Assembly (NCBI RefSeq): GCF_009925085.1
Contig: NZ_JAABNR010000010.1
Coordinates: 62,001 to 126,000 of the forward strand
Origin: Stagnihabitans tardus
GTDB lineage: Bacteria > Pseudomonadota > Alphaproteobacteria > Rhodobacterales > Rhodobacteraceae
DNA: 64,000 bases
Direction of reading: 5' to 3'
Below the pieces are notes generated by a model that was given only the letters and a program-made list of their open reading frames with translations, had not been told where the DNA came from and made no database searches. Of this stretch, positions 8,418 through 17,421 are shown in pieces (the stretch's first letter is position 1; the number at the start of each line of letters is the position of its first letter). A program made the position numbers and the translations under genes.

Positions 8418-11126
8418 CTAAAGCCGCAAGGCGATGGCGCGCTCCAGCGTCTCGGGCTTGTTGGCCAGGGGGGCGCTGCGCGGGAAGACCCGCGCCCAAT
8501 CGGCCGGGGGCGCCGTCTCGGGCAGGCGCGAGAGGATCGCGGGGGCGGCGGCAAAGAAGGGAATGTTCATCGGCAAGGCGGCCAGCTCGGCGGCCAGGTC
8601 GCGCGCCAGGGCAGGGCGGGCGAAGAGCGCGGCGAGATACAAAAGCGCCATCCGTGCCTCGGCGCCTTGCAGGGTCTTGCGGTCAAGCACCAGGGCCTCG
8701 ATCTCCAAGGGAGGGCTCTGCCGCTTCCAGGCTTGCAGGAACCGCCCGGCCATCGTGTCCATCTGCGCGGGCGGGGTGGGCAGGGGGCGGGTCAGGCCAT
8801 GAGCCGCGAAGGCCCGGGTCAGGGTCGCCAAGGTCGCCATGGCCTGAGGCTTGCCGATCTCGATGTGATCCAGCGTCGGCACGGTCAGGCGGTGCATCGC
8901 GCCATCTTCGGGCGACCAGCGGCGTTTGAACGTGTTCAACAGCCGCAGCCGCTCCAGGTCTTCGCAGGCGAGGAGCAGGGTTTCGGGATTGGCGCCGGGC
9001 CTCGGCGCCCAGGGCCGGGTATCGGGCCGGGGCAGGCGGTGGACGGGCCAGGCGTCCAAGAGCACGAGGCGCGGGGCAAGCTCTGGCGCCAGCTCCCGCG
9101 CCGTGGCCCAGGACAGGAAGCCGCCCAGCGAATAGCCCGCCATCAGAGCGGGTTCGGGCGCCTTGCCGCCACGGATCGCCTGGGCCAGGGCAAGGACCGC
9201 CCTTTGCCAGTTGTCGCCGTCGATCGTGCGACCCTGGGAAAAGCGGGCATCACAGGCCCAAAGCGCATGGTCGGGGAAGTTTCCCGCCGCGACCCAGGTC
9301 TCGGCCCCCGCCCCGCCCACCAGGCCCGGCGGGATCAGCGCCACCTGGGCGCCCGGCGTGATCTGGCGGAAGTCCAGCTCCACCCCCTCCGCCCGGCCCG
9401 TGACCGGCACGGAGGCCACCTGCGGCCCCAGTTGCCGCAAGAGCTCGCGCAGCGTGGCGCGGGCGACAAAGGCCTCGACATCCAGCCGCTGACCAAACAG
9501 GCGCTGGATTTCAAGTTGCAGGTCCATCAGCAAGAGGCTGTCCCCGCCAAGCGAGAAGAAATCGGCCTCCATCCCGACCGAGGGCAGCTTCAGGATACGG
9601 GCGACGAGGGCGGCCAGACCCTCGGCCGAGGCAGCGGCAGGCGTGGCCAGCGGCTCCAGCCCCGCCAGGAGCGCCTTGCGGTCGGTCTTGCCCCCTGGAA
9701 GCAGCGGCAGGCTTTCCTGCCACTGGAACTGGCCCGGGATCATGTGCGGCGGCAAGAGGCGGGAGAGGGCGCCGCGCGGGTCGGGATGGGTGCCGGTCAC
9801 GAAGGCCACCAGGGGATTGCCATGCGCCCCCTCCCGGACCGCCACGGCCACGGGGCCAAGTCCGGGCAGGCCGCCCAAGTGGCTCTCGATCTCGTCCAGG
9901 GACACCCTTTGGCCGTTGATCTTGACCACCCGGTCCTGGCGGCCCAGGACCTCGAGGTCTCCCGAAGCCGTCAGCCGCGCCACATCGCCCGTCGCATAAA
10001 GCCCGCCCGCAAAGCGGCTGGTGTCGATCCGGCCCTCTTGCCAGTCGCCCAGGGCGTGGAAGCCGGACTTGATGACCAGTTCGCCCGCATCCCCCGGCCC
10101 CTCTTGCCCGCGCAGGGTGAAAGAGGACAGGGGATAGATCCGCCCGATGGGCACCGTTCCCGGTGCCAGGTCCTGCCCAAGGTCGGTCCAGATGAAAAGC
10201 GCGCTTTCCGTGCTGCCATAGACGTTCTGGATCAGCGCAGCAGGCGCCACGCGCCGTGCAAGGTCCAGGTCCGAGGTCAGGAAGGGCTCGCCCGAAAAGC
10301 GCAGGCCCTGCAACAGGCCCAAGGCCGCCGCGCCCTCGGGCTGGCTGGCGGCCAGGCGAAAGAGCGAGGGGGTGAAGCGGACATGCCGCACGCCCTGGGT
10401 CTGGATCGCGGCGAAAAGCCCGGCCAGACCCTCGGTCTTGACATCCACCAGGCAAAGCGCCCCTCCGGCCAGCAGGAAGACCAGGGCGTGATGCAGGAAG
10501 CCGTAATTCGCATGGCTGCCCGCGATCAGCACCCGGTCCCCCTCCGTGACCCGCATCAGCCCTTGCGAGGCGCGCAGCTTCGCCTGCAAGGTCCGGGCGG
10601 CATAGGCGATGATCTTGGGCTCTCCGGTCGAGCCCGAGGTCGGGAACAGCAGCGCGGGCGCCTCGGGTCCAAGGCCGGGATCGGGGGCAGGGCCGGTTCC
10701 CGGACGGCCCGAGGGGGTCAGCGTGGCGATGCCCGCACCGGCCAGCGGAAGGTCGTGCAACAGAACCTGCGCCCCCGCCCGCTGGATCAGCATGAGGTTG
10801 CGCGCCTCGGGATTGCCGGGCTCCAGCAGAAGCAGCGGCCGCCCCGCCCAGGCGCAGGCGAACCAGGCCGCCACCGACAGGGGGCTGGCCTGCATCAGGA
10901 CCGCGACCGGCCCCGGCGGAGCCTGCACCGCGCGCAGCTCCTCGGCCAGGCCCTTGACCAGCCGAAAGAGCTGGCCGAACCGCGTGACCTTGCCGCCCTG
11001 GATCAGCGCGACGGCATCCGGCTGCGCCTTGGCCACCTCGCGCAGCGCCCGGACCAGGCCCTGGTTCAAGAGCCGCGCTTCGGGCGCCGGAAAGCCCGAG
11101 GTGATCCAGGTCTCGGGCGGCGTCAT
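8418..11126 (-). CDS. NRPS-like protein with adenylation, carrier and thioesterase domains (A-T-TE)
   Basis: A 902-residue single-module synthetase without a condensation domain. The adenylation domain (about 1-490) has the P-loop TSGSTGEPK (163-171), YGSTES (303-308), TGD (379-381), a GRQDR/VKINGQR hinge (395-407) and the catalytic lysine in PGGKTDRKAL (480). The carrier domain has the phosphopantetheine site GGDSL (Ser530). The thioesterase/hydrolase domain has GYSLGG (Ser666), an LLDAW acid and a late histidine (TLDHIE). About 130 further C-terminal residues are unassigned. In the A4 region a tyrosine seems to sit where amino-acid-activating domains keep Asp235, suggesting a substrate without an alpha-amine. 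ATGA overlap with the upstream gene shows a two-gene operon. The product is unknown. Confidence 0.85.
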   Translation of the reverse strand: MTPPETWITSGFPAPEARLLNQGLVRALREVAKAQPDAVALIQGGKVTRFGQLFRLVKGLAEELRAVQAPPGPVAVLMQASPLSVAAWFACAWAGRPLLLLEPGNPEARNLMLIQRAGAQVLLHDLPLAGAGIATLTPSGRPGTGPAPDPGLGPEAPALLFPTSGSTGEPKIIAYAARTLQAKLRASQGLMRVTEGDRVLIAGSHANYGFLHHALVFLLAGGALCLVDVKTEGLAGLFAAIQTQGVRHVRFTPSLFRLAASQPEGAAALGLLQGLRFSGEPFLTSDLDLARRVAPAALIQNVYGSTESALFIWTDLGQDLAPGTVPIGRIYPLSSFTLRGQEGPGDAGELVIKSGFHALGDWQEGRIDTSRFAGGLYATGDVARLTASGDLEVLGRQDRVVKINGQRVSLDEIESHLGGLPGLGPVAVAVREGAHGNPLVAFVTGTHPDPRGALSRLLPPHMIPGQFQWQESLPLLPGGKTDRKALLAGLEPLATPAAASAEGLAALVARILKLPSVGMEADFFSLGGDSLLLMDLQLEIQRLFGQRLDVEAFVARATLRELLRQLGPQVASVPVTGRAEGVELDFRQITPGAQVALIPPGLVGGAGAETWVAAGNFPDHALWACDARFSQGRTIDGDNWQRAVLALAQAIRGGKAPEPALMAGYSLGGFLSWATARELAPELAPRLVLLDAWPVHRLPRPDTRPWAPRPGANPETLLLACEDLERLRLLNTFKRRWSPEDGAMHRLTVPTLDHIEIGKPQAMATLATLTRAFAAHGLTRPLPTPPAQMDTMAGRFLQAWKRQSPPLEIEALVLDRKTLQGAEARMALLYLAALFARPALARDLAAELAALPMNIPFFAAAPAILSRLPETAPPADWARVFPRSAPLANKPETLERAIALRL

Positions 11127-12148
11127 GCCCGCAGCCGGGCCTTTTCTTCCGCCGGGAAGGGGGCCGGGTGGATCCCGTCGAAGAGGCTCAGGCGCAGGGG
11201 CAGGCCCTGGGGCATCTCGCGGTCCCAGGTCAGCGGTGTGACGAAGGCGGGCTTGACCGCCCCGCCGGCCAGGCGAAAGGTGACGGCGCCGTTCTGCACC
11301 CTGATGGCGCCGCCGGGGAAGGGGCGGAAGGACAGGCAGGCCGGGTGGCCGATCTGGCGGCAGAAGAAGCCGCCCGCCTCGGCCACGATGGCGCGCACCT
11401 CGGCTCCCCAGACCGCCTCGGCGCGTTCATAGGTGGCGATCTTCAGGCTGGCCTCCTCGACCGAACAGGACCGGCCGAGGAATCGCTCGACGATGCCATG
11501 TTCGGCCTCCGAGATGCCGGGCTTGGGCAGGACCTCGACCCTGGCCATATGGGCGGAGAAATCGCCCAGCTCGGCCTGGTTCAGCACCCAGACATGATCC
11601 TGCGCCCCAAGCCTTTCGATCATCCGCCGCAGATGGGCGACATAGGCATTGGTCTTTTCATAGGGGATGGCGTTGGTGTGAAAGGCGACGCCGTTGTTGA
11701 TGACGATGGCAAAGCGCAGACCCGGCGCATGGATCAGGTCCAGCCGCGCCTTCAACCGGGCGACCTGCCACAGAAGCATCAATTCGGTCTGGTCGGGGGC
11801 GAAAGTATGGGCCAGCGCCCCACCCCTGACATTGGTGCGGTAGCCGCCGTGAAACAGGAAATAGATCGGCAGGGGCTGATCCGCCGCAATCAGGCGACCA
11901 AAGGTCTCCAGCAGGTCCGGGGCCAGGTGGGCGGTCTTGCCCTTGGACTGGTAGTTGAACTCGTGGTGTTGCAACAGCGCGAGGATCGCTGCGGGATCGG
12001 CCTTGGTCATGGCGCTGGCGGGCCTGGCAAAGATCGCCCGCATGTCGGCGATCCGGGCATCGAGCCAAGACTGCAAGAGATCGCGCTGAGGGGACGGGGG
12101 GGCGTCCTCGGCCGGGTTCAGCTCTGGCAGGACGCTCACGCCGGGCAT
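11123..12148 (-). CDS. Possible isocyanide synthase-like protein (distant Dit1/PvcA resemblance)
   Basis: 341 residues from ATG 12148, chosen for its Shine-Dalgarno GGAGAG six bases upstream; an earlier in-frame ATG at 12259 would add 37 low-complexity residues. Not firmly recognised. Remembered family features of Dit1/PvcA align in order: a hydrophobic strand after a proline (LPIYFLFHGGYRTN), Asp...Glu in a helix (PDQTELMLLW), Pro-Gly before a strand (APGLRFAIVINNGVAF, in the place of SDGxVF), a following tyrosine helix (NAYVAHLRRM), and a late strand pair (CLSFRPFPGG) like the family's RLSIHPQ. The usual SDG is changed to NNG, so activity may differ. It overlaps the A-T-TE gene by four bases and lies 160 bp after hypE. 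Confidence 0.4.
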   Translation of the reverse strand: MPGVSVLPELNPAEDAPPSPQRDLLQSWLDARIADMRAIFARPASAMTKADPAAILALLQHHEFNYQSKGKTAHLAPDLLETFGRLIAADQPLPIYFLFHGGYRTNVRGGALAHTFAPDQTELMLLWQVARLKARLDLIHAPGLRFAIVINNGVAFHTNAIPYEKTNAYVAHLRRMIERLGAQDHVWVLNQAELGDFSAHMARVEVLPKPGISEAEHGIVERFLGRSCSVEEASLKIATYERAEAVWGAEVRAIVAEAGGFFCRQIGHPACLSFRPFPGGAIRVQNGAVTFRLAGGAVKPAFVTPLTWDREMPQGLPLRLSLFDGIHPAPFPAEEKARLRA

Positions 12149-12307
12149 GTGAAACTCTCCGTTGCGGCGGCGGCGCCAAGAGCCCGCCGCCAAATGAGCG
12201 ATGCCGAATACCATCGCGCTTCGGGCCGAAGATTGCGACAGAATCGGACCGGAATGCAACTGTGCTTTGCCCCGGGGCAGGGCCCCTGGAAGGATTCGCC
12301 TGCGCCT

Positions 12308-13321
12308 TCAGCAGATGCGGGGCAATTGTTCTCCGACCAGCATGTCGACCCGCCGCGCGCCGCCAAAGCGGGTGCGCATCGAGACCTGGCCCGCGGGGCC
12401 TGGTTTGACCTGGCCGATGACGACGGCGCCCTCACCCTCGGGCAGGGAACGCATGGCTTCCAGGATGGCGGGGGCCGAGGCCCCGGGGCAGAAGAGCACC
12501 AGTCGGCCCTCGTTGGCGAGATAGAGCGGGTCGAGCCCCAGGATCTCGCAGACGCCCACGACCTCGGGGCGCAGGGGCAGAAGCGCCTCGTCGATCTCGA
12601 CCGCGACGCCCGCCTCGGTCGCCAGCTCATTCAGCGCCGAGGCGAGGCCGCCCCGCGTGCAGTCGCGGGCGGCATGGAGGGGCGCTGCCGCCAGCGCCGC
12701 CTGCATCAGGGCGCCAAGGCTGGCGCAATCGGACTGGATGTCGGTCGAAAGCGCCAGGTCGCCCCGCGCGGCCAGGATCGTGGCGCCGTGGTCGCCCAAG
12801 ACGCCGTTGACGATGACGGCATCGCCGGGCTGGATATGGGCCGCGCCGATGTCGCAGCCCGGGGGGATGACGCCGATGCCCGAGGTGGTGACGAAGACCC
12901 CGTCGCCCTTGCCGCGCTCGACGACCTTGGTGTCGCCGGTGACGATGCGGACGCCCGCGCTTTGCGCCTCGGCGGCCATGGTGGCGGCGATGCGGCGCAA
13001 CAGGGCGATCTCGCAGCCCTCTTCGATGATGAAGGCGGCCGAAAGCCAGAGCGGCCGTGCCCCGCCCACCGCCAGGTCATTGACCGTGCCGCAGACCGCC
13101 AGCTTGCCGATATCGCCGCCGGGGAACTCCAAAGGCGTCACGACGAAGCTGTCGGTGGTGAAGGCCAGCCGCGCGCCGGGCTCTTGCAAGGCCGCCGCCA
13201 TCAGCCGCGCCTGGTCCTCCGAGCTTTCGGGCTGGAAGACCGAGGTGAAGACCGCCTCGATCAGCTCCTTCATCGCCCGCCCGCCGCCGCCATGGGCCAT
13301 GGTCACATGGGTATCGCGCAT
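12308..13321 (-). CDS. hypE: Hydrogenase maturation protein HypE
   Basis: Makes the cyanide ligand of the [NiFe] active site: HypE receives a carbamoyl group from HypF on its C-terminal cysteine and dehydrates it to thiocyanate with ATP. The 337-residue protein has the glycine-rich N-terminus (MAHGGGGRAMKELI) and ends in PRIC, the expected C-terminal cysteine. The ATG at 13321 gives the usual family length. The 53-bp gap from hypD contains a dispersed palindromic repeat rather than the four-base overlap common elsewhere in this operon. Confidence 0.96.
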   Translation of the reverse strand: MRDTHVTMAHGGGGRAMKELIEAVFTSVFQPESSEDQARLMAAALQEPGARLAFTTDSFVVTPLEFPGGDIGKLAVCGTVNDLAVGGARPLWLSAAFIIEEGCEIALLRRIAATMAAEAQSAGVRIVTGDTKVVERGKGDGVFVTTSGIGVIPPGCDIGAAHIQPGDAVIVNGVLGDHGATILAARGDLALSTDIQSDCASLGALMQAALAAAPLHAARDCTRGGLASALNELATEAGVAVEIDEALLPLRPEVVGVCEILGLDPLYLANEGRLVLFCPGASAPAILEAMRSLPEGEGAVVIGQVKPGPAGQVSMRTRFGGARRVDMLVGEQLPRIC

Positions 13322-13328
13322 CTTGTCT

Positions 13329-13375
13329 CTTTCAATTTGGCCCAAATATCTCCGGGGTGCGGGGCATAGCCCCGC
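13329..13375 (-). repeat. Dispersed palindromic element, copy C, with GC hairpin, between hypD and hypE
   Basis: Conserved block at 13329-13357 (core palindrome 13335-13347), and on its far side the hairpin GCGGGGC-ATA-GCCCCGC (13359-13375). On the transcribed minus strand the hairpin comes first and touches the hypD stop codon. It fills nearly all of the hypD-hypE gap. Confidence 0.85.
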
Positions 13376-14508
13376 TACTCCGCCGCCACCCGCGACCCGT
13401 ATTGCCAATAGGCCGCACAGGCCCCCTCGGACGAGACCATCAAGGCCCCCAAGGGCATTTCGGGCGAGCAGCCCTTGCCGAACTGCGGGCACTGGGTCGG
13501 TTTCAGCTTGCCCACCATGACCTTGCCGCATTCGCAGCCCGCGATTTCCGGCACCGGGGCGCGGGTCCTGGCATAGCCGATGCCGAATTTCTCCTCGGCA
13601 TCGAAGGCGCGGTATTTCGGCCTGATCCGCAGGCCGGAGGCGTCGATCTCGCCCAGGCCCCGCCATTCGAAAGAGGGGCGTTTCTCATAGACATCGTCGA
13701 TAGCGGCAAGGCTCACTGGGTTGCCATGCTCGGGCACCACCCGGCCATATTGGTTTTCCACCGCCGCCCGGCCCTCGGCGACCTGGGTCAGGATCATCAG
13801 GATGGACTGCAAGAGGTCCGTGGGCTCGAACCCCGCCACGACGATGGGCTTGCCATAGTCGCGGGCAATGAAATCATAGGGATGCACGCCGATGACCATG
13901 GACACATGGCCCGGCCCGATGAAGCCGTCCAGCACCATGTCCGGGTCGTCCAAGAGCGCCTTGATCGGCTCGGGCACCGTGATGTGGTTGCAAAAGACGC
14001 TGAAATTCCGCAAGCCCTCGCGCGCGGCCTGCTGAACCGAAAGCGCGGTCGAGGGCGTCGTGGTCTCGAACCCCAGGCCGAAAAACACCACCTCCCGCTC
14101 GGGGTTCCTGCGCGCCAGCTCCAGCGCGTCCAGCGGCGAATAGACCATCCGCACATCGGCGCCCCCGGCCTTGGCCTGCATGAGGCTCTTTCTGTGCCCC
14201 GGCACCCGCATCGCATCGCCGAAGGTGGTGAAGATCACCCCGGGCCTCTCGGCGATCTCGACACATTCATCCACCCGCGCCATGGGCAGGACGCAGACCG
14301 GGCAGCCGGGGCCGTGGATGAACTCGATCCCCTCATGGACCAGCTTGTCGAGGCCATAGCGGAAGATCGAATGGGTATGGCCGCCGCAGATCTCCATGAT
14401 GTGGAGCGGTTTGGCCCTGGAGGCCCCAAGGGCATCGGCCTTGTCCGCGATGGCGGACAAGAGCGCGCGGGCCAGGGCGGGGTCGCGGAATTCGCTGGCG
14501 AATTTCAT
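13375..14508 (-). CDS. hypD: Hydrogenase maturation protein HypD
   Basis: Iron-sulfur scaffold that, with HypC, assembles the Fe(CN)2CO unit. The 377-residue protein shows EICGGHTH near residue 38, GPGCPVC near residue 70, GFETTTPS near 155, and a C-terminal cysteine cluster (CECGK, QCPQFGKGC, EGAC) that binds the [4Fe-4S] centre. The chosen ATG (14508) overlaps the hypC stop codon by four bases, fitting a coupled operon. A longer open frame upstream is not protein-like. Confidence 0.96.
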   Translation of the reverse strand: MKFASEFRDPALARALLSAIADKADALGASRAKPLHIMEICGGHTHSIFRYGLDKLVHEGIEFIHGPGCPVCVLPMARVDECVEIAERPGVIFTTFGDAMRVPGHRKSLMQAKAGGADVRMVYSPLDALELARRNPEREVVFFGLGFETTTPSTALSVQQAAREGLRNFSVFCNHITVPEPIKALLDDPDMVLDGFIGPGHVSMVIGVHPYDFIARDYGKPIVVAGFEPTDLLQSILMILTQVAEGRAAVENQYGRVVPEHGNPVSLAAIDDVYEKRPSFEWRGLGEIDASGLRIRPKYRAFDAEEKFGIGYARTRAPVPEIAGCECGKVMVGKLKPTQCPQFGKGCSPEMPLGALMVSSEGACAAYWQYGSRVAAE

Positions 14509-14786
14509 GGGGCAGCCTCCAAGGCCAGGTCGGCGGCCCGCATCTGCTCCACCGCCTCCTGCGCCTCGCCGAGGTCGCGGAGCGCCTCCAGCGTGCGGGC
14601 GGCCTCGTCTTCGTCGATCAGCGCCATGGCAAAGCCCACATGGATCAAGGCCCATTTGCCGATCGGGTCCTCACCTGCCACGCAGGCGACGTTGACCGCG
14701 CGCCTCACGCCCGAGACCTCGGCCATGGCCATAAGCGAGGCCTTATCCACCCAGGCGATGATCCGCCCCGGAATCCCCAGACACAT
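14505..14786 (-). CDS. hypC: Hydrogenase maturation chaperone HypC
   Basis: Small chaperone that works with HypD and hands the iron cofactor to the large subunit precursor. The 93 residues begin MCLGIPGRI; Cys2, exposed after methionine removal, is the essential ligand residue. Overlaps hypD by four bases and hupR by one (TGATG). A second HypC-family gene (hupF) is encoded in the same operon. Confidence 0.95.
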   Translation of the reverse strand: MCLGIPGRIIAWVDKASLMAMAEVSGVRRAVNVACVAGEDPIGKWALIHVGFAMALIDEDEAARTLEALRDLGEAQEAVEQMRAADLALEAAP

Positions 14787-16258
14787 CAGTCTTCCTCCTC
14801 TTCCGAGACCCGGCCCGATGGGTCGTGAATGCCGTAACGGTCAAGTTTCGCCCGCAGTCCGACGCGCGACAGGCCCAGCTCCGCCGCGGCCCGGCTCTTG
14901 TTCCAGCGGTGCCGCGTCAGGGTCTCACGCAGGATCCGCATCTCGATCAGCTCGACCCGGTCCTTCAGCGTGCCATCGGCGGTCAGAACCCCCTCGGCGG
15001 AGCGGTCGGCCCCGCTGTCGCTGGGCGGCGCCTGCAGGATCGGCCTGGAAATCAGCTCGGCCCCGAGCAGGGGGCTTTGCGCAAAGACCAGCATCCGCGT
15101 GACCTCGGCGGTCAGCTCGCGCAGGTTGCCGGGCCAGTCGTAGCCTTCAAGGAACTCCAGCGCGGCGGGGGTGAAGCCATGGGCCGCCTTGCCATGGCGG
15201 GCGGAGAGTTCCCCCAGGAAATGCTGCGCCAAAAGCGCCACATCGCCGCGCCGGGCGCGCAAGGGCGGCAGGGGCAGTTCCGCCACGGCCAGGGCATAGT
15301 AAAGATCGGGGCGGAAGGCGCCCTCGGCCACGCGCCGCGCCAGGTCCGCGCCTGCCCCCAAGATCAGCCGCAGGTTGGTCGTCAGGACCTCTTGCCCGCC
15401 CACCGGAGAGAAACTGCCCTCCTCGACCAGCCGCCACAGCGCCAGTTGCAGGCTGGGGGAGGCGTGCTCGACCCCATCGAGGAACAGCGTCCCCCGGTCG
15501 GCCTTTTGCACCAGGCCGATCTTGCCGACGCCGCCCGCCAGGATGCCCCGCTTGGCGCCGAAAAGCTCCAGCGCCGCAAGGTCTTCGGGCAGGCCCGCCA
15601 GGTTCAGCCCCTGGACCGGCTTGTCCGACCGCAAGGAGCCATAATGGATCGCCCGCGCCAGCCGCGCCTTGCCGGTGCCGGGTTCCCCCGTGATCAGGAC
15701 CGGCACGTCGAAGGTCGCATAGCGCCGGGCGGCCTCGACCACGGCATTCATCGGCGAGCCCGGGGCGCGCAGGATGGTCTGAAAGCCCATGCCCTCGATG
15801 AGCGCCTGGCGCTTGCGGTCCAGCTTGCCCTGGGCGGTCGAGGCGAGGAAGCGCATCTCGAGCGCCATGCGCTCGTTGTCGCGGGCGAGCTGGAACAGCC
15901 GCGCGCCGTTGCGGGCGGCCATCAGAAGCTGGTCGGGATGCCAGGGCTTGGTCAGGAACTGATGGATCCCCGCCTCGTTGATCGCCTGGGCCATGGCGGC
16001 GGCATCGGTATAGCCGGTGATGATCACCCGCACGACCTCGGGCCAGCGTTCGCGCACCTCGGTCAGGAAATCGACCCCGGTGCGCCCCGGCATCCTCTGG
16101 TCGCAGATCACGACCTGGACCCAATCCTCCTCCATCCGCTTCAAGGCGCCCTCGACATCGCCCGCCGTCAGGCAGTCAAACTCGTCCTCCAGCGCCATGC
16201 GCATGGCCGAAAGCGAATGCGGTTCGTCATCGACGAGGAGAAGGGCGGGGCGGCTCAC
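14786..16258 (-). CDS. hupR: Hydrogenase response regulator HupR (NtrC family)
   Basis: DNA-binding activator of hydrogenase genes and partner of the histidine kinase HupT. The 490 residues contain a receiver domain (acidic pocket VDDE near 10, phospho-acceptor Asp53 in ICDQRMPG, Lys in TKPW), an AAA+ central domain with Walker A GEPGTGKA (191-198), and a C-terminal Fis-type helix-turn-helix ([18 protein letters not shown]). The sigma-54 contact loop is degenerate: GILAGG (238-243) replaces GAFTGA, as expected for HupR, which in R. capsulatus works with sigma-70 and activates when unphosphorylated. It sits between hypB and hypC with overlapping ends. Confidence 0.93.
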   Translation of the reverse strand: MSRPALLLVDDEPHSLSAMRMALEDEFDCLTAGDVEGALKRMEEDWVQVVICDQRMPGRTGVDFLTEVRERWPEVVRVIITGYTDAAAMAQAINEAGIHQFLTKPWHPDQLLMAARNGARLFQLARDNERMALEMRFLASTAQGKLDRKRQALIEGMGFQTILRAPGSPMNAVVEAARRYATFDVPVLITGEPGTGKARLARAIHYGSLRSDKPVQGLNLAGLPEDLAALELFGAKRGILAGGVGKIGLVQKADRGTLFLDGVEHASPSLQLALWRLVEEGSFSPVGGQEVLTTNLRLILGAGADLARRVAEGAFRPDLYYALAVAELPLPPLRARRGDVALLAQHFLGELSARHGKAAHGFTPAALEFLEGYDWPGNLRELTAEVTRMLVFAQSPLLGAELISRPILQAPPSDSGADRSAEGVLTADGTLKDRVELIEMRILRETLTRHRWNKSRAAAELGLSRVGLRAKLDRYGIHDPSGRVSEEEED

Positions 16259-17079
16259 GGGTGATCCCCCATCTGCGCCTTCAACCAGGCGAGCCAGGCC
16301 GCCATGCCTTCGCCGGTGCGGGAGGACAGCTTCAGGATCTCGATCTGCGGGTTCACCCGGCGCAGATTGGCCTCATAAAGGTCAAGGTCGACGTCGCAAT
16401 GCGGGGCGAGGTCGACCTTGGTCAGGATGGCGAGGCGCGAGGCGGTGAACATGTCGGGATATTTCAGCGGCTTGTCCTCGCCCTCGGTCACCGAGAGGAT
16501 GGCGACCTTGGCGAATTCGCCCAGGTCGAAGCCCGCCGGGCAGACCAGGTTGCCGACGTTTTCGATGAAGAGGATCGAGTCAGGCCGGGGCCGCAAAGTG
16601 TCGATGGCGCGGCCCACCATCTCGGCATCGAGATGGCAGCCCTTGCCGGTGTTGATCTGAAGCGCGCGGGCTCCGGTGGCGCGGATGCGCTCGGCGTCGT
16701 TGCTGGTCTGCTGGTCGCCCTCGATCACCGCCAGGGGCGTGTCGCCCAGGGCTTCGATCGTCTTGCACAGAAGCGTCGTCTTGCCCGAGCCTGGCGAGGA
16801 GACCAGGTTCAGGGCCAGCACGTTCAGCGCGGAGAGCACCCGGCGGTTGCCCTCGGCGAGCGCGTCGTTCTTCGACAGGACAGCGGTTTCGACCTCGATC
16901 AGCCGGGCCTGGCTCAGCCCCGGGACCGAGACGCCCGCCGGGCCCTGGCCGTAGTGGTGGTGGTCGGGCTTCGGCGCGATGTTCGAGGCAAGCACATTGG
17001 CGAAGGGCGCCGTCGCGGATTTGGCCGCAGGCTTGGCGTCGAAGACGGGCACATCATGGCAGCCGCAGACGGTACACAT
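16255..17079 (-). CDS. hypB: Hydrogenase nickel incorporation GTPase HypB
   Basis: GTPase that, with HypA, inserts nickel into the large subunit. The 274 residues start with the metal-binding motif MCTVCGC, then a short histidine cluster (KPDHHHYG near residue 40; modest compared with the long His-rich stretches of some rhizobial HypB), and the G domain with P-loop [18 protein letters not shown] and ENVGNLVCP. Overlaps hupR by four bases and abuts hypA without a gap. Confidence 0.96.
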   Translation of the reverse strand: MCTVCGCHDVPVFDAKPAAKSATAPFANVLASNIAPKPDHHHYGQGPAGVSVPGLSQARLIEVETAVLSKNDALAEGNRRVLSALNVLALNLVSSPGSGKTTLLCKTIEALGDTPLAVIEGDQQTSNDAERIRATGARALQINTGKGCHLDAEMVGRAIDTLRPRPDSILFIENVGNLVCPAGFDLGEFAKVAILSVTEGEDKPLKYPDMFTASRLAILTKVDLAPHCDVDLDLYEANLRRVNPQIEILKLSSRTGEGMAAWLAWLKAQMGDHP

Positions 17080-17421
17080 TCACAGAACCTCCATATCCTT
17101 GATCCGCATCTCATCCCCGCCCTGGGGCAAAAGCTTGCCGCCGCCACAAAGCGGGCAGGGGTCCAGCCGGTCGGCGATCTCGACCGTCGTGCCGCAGTCG
17201 AAACACAAGGCCTGTCCGGGCAGGTCGATGATCTCCAACTCGGCCTCCTCCGCCGGGGAGCCGCGCATGGCGACATCCCAGGCAAAGCTCAGCGCGGGCT
17301 TCTCGACGCCCGCGAACCGCCCGACCTCCAGACGCAGCCTGGTCACGCGGGTGAAGCCATGGGCGGCGGCCTGGTCGATCACGATGGACCTTATGCCCTC
17401 GACGAGGCTCATTTCATGCAT
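17080..17421 (-). CDS. hypA: Hydrogenase nickel metallochaperone HypA
   Basis: Delivers nickel to the hydrogenase large subunit with HypB. The 113-residue product has the invariant N-terminal His-Glu ([10 protein letters not shown]), where the histidine takes part in nickel binding, and a zinc domain made of two CxxC pairs (CFDC and CPLC). It overlaps hupK by eight bases and is followed directly by hypB. Confidence 0.96.
   Translation of the reverse strand: MHEMSLVEGIRSIVIDQAAAHGFTRVTRLRLEVGRFAGVEKPALSFAWDVAMRGSPAEEAELEIIDLPGQALCFDCGTTVEIADRLDPCPLCGGGKLLPQGGDEMRIKDMEVL

Noticed and set aside
8667-11432. A 921-codon open frame on the plus strand opposite the A-T-TE gene
   Set aside because: The translation is rich in Gly, Gln and Arg with no domain; the minus-strand gene has complete domain motifs.
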